A stretch of 64,000 bases of DNA. Source: Epiperipatus broadwayi (taxonomy: Eukaryota > Onychophora > Udeonychophora > Euonychophora > Peripatidae). This document shows, in pieces, positions 47,829 to 57,250 of this stretch; position 1 is the stretch's first letter; every line of letters begins with the position of its first letter. Both the position numbers and the translations under genes were made by a program. Where the stretch lies: positions 4,915,739 through 4,979,738 of the forward strand of contig JAQFVV010000042.1 of NCBI GenBank assembly GCA_028023455.1. Direction: 5' to 3'. The notes under the pieces were generated by a model, which saw nothing but the letters and a program-made list of their open reading frames with translations, was not told where the DNA came from and ran no database searches.

Positions 47829-48824
47829 GTATAATATTCATATCACATGCCTTAAACAAATTGCATACCTCTCTTTTTACAATCAATTAAGTTGTATGTA
47901 TAAGTCCTCCACTTGGAAACATATAAATCAATAAAGTCCCACTATCTTTGTCTGCCATCTTCTTACCAAAATGTAGTTTTGCTTTTCAATTTTAGGGCTT
48001 CGTTATAAATTATAATGCACCATTGAAATATTAATATGTATTAATAGCTATCACAGCTATATTAAAATAATTTAAAACTGAGGAATATATTTATATTTGA
48101 GCAAGACTCAATATATAAGTTCTTAATTAATTACATACTTAAAAATTATTCCTTTGGCTGCTCTGTTTATCACGATTTATATATGTAGCCATGATTCTGA
48201 TATTCTGTACCGAAAGCGCTTGGCAAATTGTTCGTTGTGATTAATATTTTTTGAAGTTTGGCTACTCTGTTTATCACGATTTATAGATGAAAAATAACTT
48301 TCATTATCTGACAGAGTTTTTTTTATTATTAATTACATACTGTATATATTTTTAAAAAAATAATAAAATATATGTATACAAAATTTACACTGAAGTTGGA
48401 GCCATTTTTTTTCTTAAATTCTACTCATTAAGCGAATTTATAATTAAAACTATAAGCTCTTTTTTTATCGAGATTATTTTAAATCACTAAACTGCCAATT
48501 TATATATATTAGTGTATTTTTATTTTTAAATTTTTCTTTACAAAAATTAGTTTAGTTAAAATGACTTTCTTTTTTGCAAACTAGCGCATTTGTCTCTTAA
48601 TATGAATATTTATTTATAGTATTGTATTTAAATTAGAAAAGTGATGTGGTTCATTAGAAGGAATTTTTACTTAGTAACTAAGTTATAAGTTAAAAACAAG
48701 ACTCGCGTCTGTGCTCTATATATATTAAACAATTCCAGTGTATATTTGTTTTCCCAAAGACAGACATATCCCAAAAACTTACTGATCTTTTCAAATCAAT
48801 GTAATTACCTTATTCTTTTCAATC
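47829..48824. other. A+T-rich DNA with a local duplication
   Basis: 'ctctgtttatcacgatttat' occurs at 48161 and again at 48266, a short direct duplication. No gene was recognised. Confidence 0.5.
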
Positions 48825-51482
48825 AGCAGTGCTTTCTCTATATCCATAAAGACTATATATAATTGTCTATCCGTATTCCTACTCATATCTATAAGTTGTG
48901 TGACTATAAATAAACTATTTCCTATATGCATATTCATTCTATAACCTTTTTGCATTTCTCCCACTATATTATTTTCTTACATCCATTTTGCCATTCTTCT
49001 AATATGCAAAACCTTTATATAACACTGATGTTACCGCTATCGGTTTATAATTATTTATTTTTGTATAGTTCTTACTATTTCCTTTAAATAATAGCCTTAC
49101 TCTTGTATTATTCTAGCTATCTGAAAATTCTGTCTCCTGTGCCATCCTATTAAAACATAATCGATTTAATTTTGCCCTATTTCTCGAATTCATCACCATC
49201 TCTGCTGCACATCTATCTAAACTTCTTGCCTTTCTGCTTTTCAATTTTTTCCCTACCTCATTTGATTTATTTTCTGTAAAACTAATGTTTCCATTACTAT
49301 GTGCTTTTATGTTTATCATTCTGTCCTTCACATCTAACATCTTTTCTATATTCATTACATATTTATTTAAAATTGTCTCTAATTCTTCTCTAGAGCTACA
49401 CTCTTTTTCCTCATCCTTTAGTAATACTATTACTCTCTTCCCTACATTTCTCTTTTAAATATATTTCCAAATCTTTTTACTCCCATCTCTTCTTCCATTT
49501 TTATTAATATCCTGCAATAATTTACTATTTAATTTCATTCTCTCTATATAATTATCTATTTTAGCCAACTTCTTTGTTTAAAAATAGTTTTCACATTTAA
49601 TATTAACATCTTTTTTACTTTCTTTGTTTTTAATAGCACATTTATATTCTCTGCCTGCTTTTTTCTTCTCTTTTACACTTGAACTAATTCTCACTTTTCT
49701 ATTACTTTTATTTTTTTGAATATTCTTATCTAAAACCCTATTCACCACTTTTTCAACTTTACCACACTTATCTCCAAAAACTCTTCCATGATTTCTTCTA
49801 CTTATTTTATATTCTTCTAACTTATTCTTATCATTCATTCTCCATCCACATCTTTCACTATACTTTCTACTTTTATTATTATTTTCCATTACATTTCTAA
49901 CCATTTCTATTATAAAAAAATTATAACCACCAGTCAGTCCACTTCCTGTTGTGAGCGGGAGTAGTTCACTGCTTACTGGATCCACAAGGATGGGTGGATT
50001 CACATATTCAAGACGGGAGTTGGTAAGAAAGTGCTTGATAAAACATAAGTAACCATTTGTTTCAACCTTTTACACCTTTTCTAGAACCTTTAAATCAGTT
50101 TCAAGCCAAAATAACTCAATTTATCAATCGTTTTATTCTATGCAAATGGCCACCATTAATCAAGCAAAAGCTAATATAAGTAACCACTAAAATCATTAAA
50201 ACTAGATTAAAACCGAGAAAATGTATTTAAAATGTAATCTAATAATTCAAAATAGGAAATAATAAAAATCCTAATTTTCATAACACAAATATATAATCAA
50301 AACTTTATATCAGAGGAGTCCACTTCCTGTTGTGAGCGGGAGCATTTCACTACTTACTGGCTCCACAAGGATGGGAGGATTCACATATTCAAGATAGGAG
50401 TTGGTGAGAAGTTAAATAATAAAACATAAGTGACCACTTGGGTTAACATTTTACACCTTTTCAAGAAACTTTAAATCAGTTTTAAGCCGAAATAACTCAG
50501 TTTTCCCATCGTTTTATTCTATGCAAATGACCACCATTAATCAAGCAAAAACTAATATAAGTAACCACTAACTATAAACCATTAAATTTTTATAATTGGA
50601 ACCCTAATTAAGCATCAAAATTAGAACTCAACTTGGATTAGAAGAACTCAATAAAATCAATAAAGCAGAATCATACCTGAGGATCTAATGGGACCATGAA
50701 TCTAATCATTGGTTTTGCCTGAATTCTCGGTCTCAAGGGTAGAGATGATGGCCATGGAGGATTTGTTTCAGTGGGATCGATTGGCAATCATCACCACACA
50801 CAGATCTAGAGAGATCTGGCAATGTTCTCGTGGCCCTCTCTGATTTGGTTGGTGTTCCAGACATGCTAAACCTATGTCACACCCAGATTAATTATAACCC
50901 ACTTACAGCAGGGGCCAAAGCAGCTTTACCTTGTCCAAGGAGTGGGTCTGGGTTCTCGCTAAACTGAGTTCTGTCTGATGGGACATGGATGGGTCTGGGA
51001 GAGCTGCTTGGAGACTTGCCCGGTGGGCTGAGAGCTGGTTGTCTTGCATGAACTCTCCTCAAATGGACGTAGCATCCCCTTGATTGACTAACATTTGATC
51101 TGTGATAATTCATATCCTTTCCCCCTCTTTTTGTATTTTTTCTTGATGTTTGTACTTGGAATGCATTTTTTATATACCTGTAATACCTAATCTATTGAAT
51201 AAGGCAGTTCTGTTGCTTTAAGCCACTACCCAGTTTCAGAATATCAATGTAACATTGTAGCCTCTATGACCCACAGCTGCAGGTGACAGAATGTGGTCCC
51301 TGCACAGGTGGATCATACTTTAGTGTCTTAATAAAGTTGCTTTGAAAAAAAAAAGAAAAGAAATTTTAACCACTATTAGATTCTCTTCATTATCAAACAC
51401 TTTAATTTTCCATACTATATTCATTTCCTCTTTCTTTACTAATACATAATTTATTGTGTGCAATATATTATTTCTAGACCAT
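48825..51482 (-). pseudogene. LINE copy C: ORF2 endonuclease-linker-RT part, interrupted by a retrocopy
   Basis: 48825-49917 plus 51374-51482 match copy A (41080-41990) and overlap copy B (44990-45310). Recognisable minus-strand text includes 'EVGKKLKSRKARSLDRCAAE' and 'KLNRLCFNRMAQETEFSDS' (49260-49115), which precede the RT domain, and the linker 'NKSNRKVRISSSVKEKK' (about 49715-49665). The copy is truncated at both ends. The 1.43-kb insertion at 49931-51360 splits it. Confidence 0.75.
49931..51360 (+). mobile_element. 1.43-kb polyadenylated retrocopy inserted in LINE copy C
   Basis: The plus strand ends with AATAAA (51330-51335), 'gttgctttg' and an A tail (51345-51360). Direct repeats 'aaattataaccac' (49918-49930) and 'aaattttaaccac' (51361-51373) match at 12 of 13 bases and are the target duplication. 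The 5' part contains two tandem units of about 381 bp ('gtccacttcctgttgtgagc' at 49937 and 50318). The 3' part (50640-51340) is much GC-richer than the surroundings and has no long plus-strand ORF. It is a retrotransposed transcript, either a non-coding RNA, an mRNA 3' end, or a non-autonomous retroelement with 5' repeats. The source is unknown. Confidence 0.75.
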
Positions 51483-51644
51483 GTGAGCAAAGCTGTGGAT
51501 ATTAGCAGTGACCTCTAGGGAATTTTTCATCATCTAAAATAATTGTTTCAATCACTAAAAAAAATTAACTTTAGTAAGAAGATTGAGCAATATTTGTGAA
51601 ATTATTAAGTAATAAACATTCAAATTTTCATATAAAAAAGTAAT

Positions 51645-51887
51645 GTTCAAATTTATTTATTCAGCACATAGATCGTATGAAATTAAAGAGAAAGGATTTC
51701 ACTTTTTTTTTAGACATATGTGCTTACTGATTTTAATAATAGCTCAATAATGCTGTGTGGAGTACAGTTTCTATCTTGTGTTTGGGTTTGAGAGTTTCCT
51801 CCGTACTCAAGACAGCATCATTGAGCTATTATAAAAATCAGTAAGGTGTCTATCTTATTAAAAAAAAGATGAAATCATTTCTCTTTA
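51645..51887. mobile_element. PLE-like palindromic insertion with 15-bp target duplication
   Basis: Direct repeats 'atataaaaaagtaat' (51630-51644) and 'atataaaagagtaat' (51888-51902) match at 14 of 15. A left tail of 37 bp (51645-51681) precedes inverted arms, from 'gtgcttactgatttt' and 'aatagctcaataatgctgt' to 'gcatcattgagctatt' and 'aatcagtaaggtgtc'. No clear hammerhead core was found. Confidence 0.65.
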
Positions 51888-51902
51888 ATATAAAAGAGTA
51901 AT

Positions 51903-53339
51903 AAAAATATATTTGAACAATTATTTTAAAATATTGTAGTGGGCTGATTGTTAATTTATTACATACACTGCTATTATATTTAAAAGTAAATAATTTAGAA
52001 AAACGGTGTCAGAAGTATTGATCATTTGCAAGTAGGTGTTATAATTCAAATATTTCAATAAAGATTACTAATAGAGCTCTAAAACAAATAATTCAGGAAT
52101 ATTTAAATTAAAGAAAACTCTATTGTGCTTAAGTTACTGGTATTCCTTTATCCATTATCATTTATTCTTTCCTTTATCCTTATTCTTATATATATAAATT
52201 TGAAAAGTTTGGATATTGCTTTATGATACTTAATTATTTTTAAAAAATTGGTAATTTTCTATTACATAAACAAAGTCACAGGGACAGCTAGTTTTATATA
52301 AAAAGTAAATTTAAAAAAATTAACATATAAAAGGATGAAGATACATATAAAAATAAGCAAGAAGTTAAAAAAAAATATATGTAAAATTTTTTTTTTTATT
52401 GTGTTGTTTTGGAAATTCTTTGTAAACATATATGTATTTTACTTATAAGAACAATCCTTTACAGTGCCCATATAATATGATTGAAATGTTGAAGGAAAAT
52501 TGAAATGAACAATAGTTTAAAAAATAAGCCAAGATTTTAAAAGAAAAAGTGTGTTACATGGATTTGTTTTTTAAATATATTAATATATTTACCTGCTCAT
52601 TAAAATCATTAGAATTTAGTCTAAATTAAATATTTATAACTATAAGCTGACATTATTAATATAAAAACCAAATCACAGCTAATAAAAATTTTCAACCACA
52701 TGAAAATGATCACAGTTCATCTAACTAAATAGAATGGCATCGATTCAACAAAAAGTTAGTGATGTTACTGTTTTGAATAATTCTTTGGAGATTTAGCTTG
52801 TGAATTGTTTTATTAACATATTCAGGCTTGTTTGTTCCATGAGCAGGTTTGTATTCTTAGCATTGCATATTTGATAAGCTACATAATTATTTATATACTT
52901 ATTAAAATCATTAAAAATTAGACTTTCTACAGTCATTCAAAAAACTTGTGAATGCTGTTTTTTCTAGTTAATTTACTACTTAGATAAAAAATGAATTTGA
53001 CTCTAGAAAGTCTAACATAAAAATGTTTATTATGGTTCATGCATTCAGAATAACCATTTTCATGACTGTTAAAATTAATAGAATATATTATGAAATATGT
53101 GTTGTTGTTAATCATTGCAAAAAATTAAATATTTTGAAGGTTGTAAACAATAATGTTTATATATTTATGCTATTATTATTATCTATTTATTATTTTTATT
53201 TTCAATTTTTCTTTATAGTTATTTATGAAAATGCCCAACTAGATTTGATAAAAACTTTATTTAATAATAAATTTCCAGTTAATAGAAAAGCAAAAGAATA
53301 TGATTTTATTTTTACAATTTTGTAGATAGTTATAAAACA
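51903..53339. other. A+T-rich DNA without recognisable gene
   Basis: Open frames here (for example 53023-53325) are poly-F/I/N-biased and look like chance ORFs. Confidence 0.45.
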
Positions 53340-53750
53340 GGCAAAACTCACTATATGTATTGCCACACTCAGCAAGCTAGAGCAATCAATGAATGCCAGA
53401 AGGCTTATGCATAAAATCCCTATCTAGTGCCCACTCTTCCAATATGCCCAGACTAGTTTCTGGCTTGTAGTCTTCGTCAGTGAGGAGCGTTGGATCTGAG
53501 AGCACTGCACCTAGATCTTAGGATCCAATGCAATCCTCCAGCAGCCACCTTTTATCTCCATTTATCTATAAAACTATGAATCTTAAACTGAAAATACCTT
53601 AATGTTTTCAATTCAAGCCCATTAGCTTATATAGTCATATGGGTCTGAACTCAGTTCAGCACCCATACATTTTGGTGTCTTTGGTTCTTTAATAACCATA
53701 GCCATCACTATTCTATTGGGCAGGATTGGTTTTAAGCCAATAAACATCAC
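53340..53750. repeat. Single-arm copy related to the 22862 palindrome
   Basis: It is locally GC-richer than its flanks. 'atgggtctgaactcagttca' (53639) parallels 'atgggtctgatcttagttca' (23105), preceded in both by 'aatctt', 'ttaatgt.ttcaa' and 'agct'. The hammerhead-like core occupies the same relative position as in the 22.97-kb copy. There is no inverted partner here. Possible short direct repeats 'gttataa.a' flank it (53330 and 53754) but are not convincing. Confidence 0.6.
53448..53484 (-). ncRNA. Hammerhead-like motif with stem I and short stem III
   Basis: The minus strand reads CTCA, CTGACGA, A, GAC-TACAA-GCC, A, GAAAC, TA, GTC, TGGG. The boxes CTGACGA and GAAAC are intact. GAAAC-TA-GTC fits the very short stem III and GUC cleavage triplet seen in PLE-type hammerheads. 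CTCA and TGGG close a 4-bp stem I. Stem II has one A-C mismatch. This is the most complete candidate in the window. Confidence 0.5.
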
Positions 53751-54409
53751 ATGTTATAATAAAAAAGCATAATTAATTATGTGAAGACTTTAACAAACTA
53801 ATGAACATTTGCAATTTTTATATATAATTTATTGTTTATTGCTGCCAAAAAAGGTAAGTACTATCAAGTAGGAGATTTGTTGGAATTAAAATATGGGAAT
53901 TTCATGGGATTTGCATAAAGGCCTTAAAAGTGGCAAAACATTATCCTTATAAATAATATTTCATCCATATATTAGAGGTAGCAATTTTAAAAACTAACAA
54001 TAATTAAAAATTTATTTTTCTAATGCATCTGGTCTGTACAGAAAGTTAGATCAAAACTTTTCTTTTTCTTATTATCAATCATTGATTTCTCAATTCTTTT
54101 ACATTATTTCACATTTCTCTATCAATTTCAATATTTAAAACTCTTTACACTACTTTAAATTATTTTAATTTTTTTATTCTGACTTTAAAAGTCATCTAAT
54201 GCTTTTTTTTCTCATTTTAAATTTATATATATTCTCCTAAAGAGTAACATTCCAAATAGCATTTAGCCAATTTTTCTTAACTTCTAACTATGCTAGTAAA
54301 CAAAATAGCAAACTTGTTTAACAGAACTTAGAAACTGTTTTCTTTAATTTTTTTTTCAATTTCATTTATTTATCTATACATTATAAATCTAAGTCACATT
54401 TTCTTTTAC
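53751..54409. other. A+T-rich DNA without recognisable gene
   Basis: Nothing was recognised. Confidence 0.5.
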
Positions 54410-54420
54410 TTTTTTTTTTT

Positions 54421-54755
54421 TTTATTAAGGTAAAAAAAACACAGGTGACTGATCACCCGCTACATGATATTACAGTGTTCAATGTTACAAGGTAAAAACG
54501 AAGTACATATGCTCGATAAATAACATATTCACAAAAGGGTTGTATAACCTTACTCAATGTGTATCTATATATGAACGAGCACAGATCTGCACTGCCCAAG
54601 AACAATCCATCAAGGGAGCACAGCATCCCATCAGAGCAGGAAAGGTGCTGAAAACTTTGACCCTGTACCCTCCTGGCAGGTATTCCAGAAGCGGCAATAA
54701 TCGTCAACAGCCCACACCCACAAACCAGACCTCCAATGACCGCCATCATCAACCC
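54421..54755 (-). CDS. Candidate terminal exon or processed copy (unknown membrane-like protein)
   Basis: On the minus strand a strong acceptor ('CTCATTTCTTTCACAG') precedes position 54755. An open frame follows that begins 'GLMMAVIGGLVCGCGLLTII', a hydrophobic segment long enough to span a membrane, and continues for about 100 codons to a stop near 54453. AATAAA lies at 54426-54421, directly followed by an A-run (T-run 54410-54423 on the plus strand). GC content is far above the surroundings. The acceptor favours a real 3'-terminal exon, whereas the A-run right at the signal favours a processed retrocopy. The protein family is not recognised. Confidence 0.4.
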
Positions 54756-56144
54756 CTGTGAAAGAAATGAGGAGTGCAGACCTGTGCCCTCAAATATTAC
54801 AACAAAACTCTATCACTGGTACAAAAATATTTCTAGATGGAGTGTATAGCATCCAGTTTGTCAAATGAATTTGTCTGTGGTTATGATCTTGATAAAAGAA
54901 TTGTTCACTTTTATTCTTTGAATTTCTCAATCATTATTAAAAGTTATTCATTAGGTGACTTCGTTAAAACAGTTGTTTCATCCTCCTCATCCGTTAATCC
55001 AATATATCATTATAAGCCTTCTGCATAACATTATTTACCCCATACTTTGATTGTAATGCCTCTTCATACTTAAATTCTTGGTTATTAACATTAAATAATT
55101 TGTTTGACTTACTTCTCTCATTAGTTTCAAATTTTGATTTTATAGATTTGTTCTTATTAATCTGATTTGCTTTTAGATAATGTTTTCAATTTTAAACTTT
55201 TATTAATTGGTTTCGCTTTTTAGATAACGTTGTTGAAGCTTTCATCGACATTCACTTTCTCTTTCCCTTGTGATATTTTGGGTGTCATATAGTCCAAATC
55301 ACCTGAAGTGCTCTCTTTGTTAACTGGATTCTCTTCTTCCATCAGTTGTTTATCCATATTGCTGTTTTCTTGACTCGCATTTCCCCCTCTATTCTGCACT
55401 TGATTTGATACGTTCTCTGCCATTTCTGTTTTCACAATGATGTGAGTTAAAACCTTGTTGCTGTTAGAAAACTAAAAGTTTTCTTCATTTTGATAATAAC
55501 ACTTAAAGGTAATGAGTTTACCCTCAGTTTAGCTTCAAAATATTACAGTGAAGCTTCATTATCCTTTTTTAATTCCACCTAATATAGGGGACCTGAAACT
55601 AACATTGTATTCCTAGAACCACTTTTACTTTTTGATCCTCATTTTAAACATTCCCACCTTTTATTTTCATCTCAAAAATAGATTTATAAGTATTGACTGC
55701 ATCAACATGAATTTCTCTTACACATAAAACAAATCACACACACACACGTTATACTACATATTTTATTTTTTCTATGATAAAAATTAAATACTATGTGTGT
55801 ATATATATGACATATGTAATGTGACTTATTTTATTTCAATGTTTTCAGTTATTCTGTTAGGCCTCAATCTTGCTCCAATGAACAAATTACTTTTTAATCT
55901 CTTTTAAGAAATAAAAGCCAATTACTTCTTTTAAATACCTTATATGAAACAGTAAGATACATTTTTCTACATCTCTGTCCACATTTTTTTAAACACTAGT
56001 TGAATCTTTATAAAATTTAATATATAAACCACACAGTTCTTCTTTCCAAAATAGTTCATAAATATCCAATATATAAATAAATAAACTCCTTCTTTTAAAA
56101 ATTTGCTTTTTATATGACTATAATCATAAATAAAAAATTACAAC
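54756..56144. other. A+T-rich DNA with an unexplained hydrophilic ORF
   Basis: A minus-strand frame at 55435-55220 is Asn/Glu/Lys/Ser-rich ('MAENVSNQVQNRGG' start) and has less A+T bias than its neighbours. No domain is recognisable and no partner frame was found. The rest shows no gene. Confidence 0.3.
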
Positions 56145-56175
56145 ATTTCGACTATTTTATATAGTCTTTTTCAAT
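56145..56175 (-). ncRNA. Hammerhead-like core downstream of the PLE ORF
   Basis: The minus strand reads TTGAAAA (degenerate CTGATGA), A, GACTAT, loop ATAAA, ATAGTC, GAAAT. Stem II is a perfect 6-bp helix and the GAAA box is intact. It lies about 245 bp past the stop of the GIY-YIG frame, where PLE terminal regions are expected. Confidence 0.45.
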
Positions 56176-56399
56176 GCACACAAAAAATATATATATATGA
56201 TTTTTTTTTAAAACAAATATATATATAATAATAAATATCACATATTCCAAAAAAAAAAAAAAATTAATAAAAATTACAAAATATGTTCATGATCAAAAAT
56301 TCACCTTATCTCACTCCTCTTTCCTATTGTAAACAATCACAACATAATCACAAAAACCTTTTTTAAAATAAAAAAAATCTATATATATATATTTTAAAA

Positions 56400-57250
56400 A
56401 CATTTAATTAATAACCTATTATTTTACTTTCTCTTTTTTCATTAACATTCTATTTAACTCTGGTTTTATTTCAATAATGTATATACCTTCCTTTATCATT
56501 CTTTCATTGTATAATTTAACACATTCTAAAGGCTTTATTTCAAAATCCCCATGCTTAAACTTATTTATGTGAATGTAAACAGCAGAATTTTTATAACCTA
56601 AATGCTGTTTTAATTTAGTTTTTTTTTTTTTACATGTCATAGCATTAGCTGTGAGACAAACCCACAACAAACGCCTGCAACCGACTGCTTGTTTGCAAGC
56701 AGCTGCACTGACCTCTCAGCTAATAACAGTTGACAATTTAGTTTTTAATTTATTCTTATTAGTCCCAACATGCCATTTCTACATTCTTTCTAAAAACAAT
56801 CCAAACATTTTATCAAATAAACTGAATTCATAATCTCTAACCTATTATAGTCTCCATTATTATTAATTAAAAAAATCTAAACTTGCATTCTTTTTATAAA
56901 CTGGACAAATTGAAACATTATATTTCCTACTAATCATTTTAACTAATTTGTTAACTTTAATAAATAAATCTTTTGAAACCAACACAAATAACTTTTTCTC
57001 TATTCCTATCTAATCTCATTCAAAAAAACATTCATTCCTAATAATATCAACCTCATTCTTAAACTAATTACTATTTGAACATAACTTAATTGCTCTAACA
57101 ATTTTATTATTATCAATATTAATTTTATTATGATTATCAATATCTAAAAATCAATTTCTTGACAATCCAAAAAATGTTTTTTTTCTAAACACACATTTTT
57201 ACCATTCCTACCACTTTTTTAAAAAATTCTAACATTCATATTGTAAGGGT
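56400..57250 (-). pseudogene. Penelope-like element: RT C-terminal part and GIY-YIG domain
   Basis: After removing the SINE at 56624-56734, the minus strand reads 'HVGTNKNKLKTKLKQHLGYK' then 'NSAVYIHINKFKHGDFEIKP', 'RMIKEGIYIIEIKPELNR' and a stop near 56419. This is the order expected for a GIY-YIG (URI) endonuclease: a VG-T...KLK.RL..H start, an inner H..H.H-like part, and a helix with conserved Glu before KP.LNR. Upstream (57200-56830), 'EKKLFVLVSKDLFIKVNKLV' and 'YNVSICPVYKKNASLDF' fit the linker between PLE RT and endonuclease. The classical GIY and YIG boxes are damaged. It is dead and truncated. Confidence 0.65.
56624..56734 (-). mobile_element. tRNA-derived SINE inserted in the PLE, with 12-bp target duplication
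   Basis: The duplication 'aatttagttttt' (56612-56623 and 56735-56746) flanks a SINE that on the minus strand has 'TTAGCTGAGAGGTCAGTGCAG' (A-box region), 'GTGGGTTTGTCTC' (B-box region), 'GCTAATGCTATGACATG' and an A tail. It is the same family as 33000 and 35083. It interrupts the PLE reading frame between 'KLKTKL' and 'KQHLGY'. Confidence 0.85.

Noticed and set aside
50892-51113. Minus-strand frame of 73 codons in the retrocopy
   Set aside because: It is antisense to the polyadenylated strand, Pro/Ser/Arg-rich and explained by local GC content.
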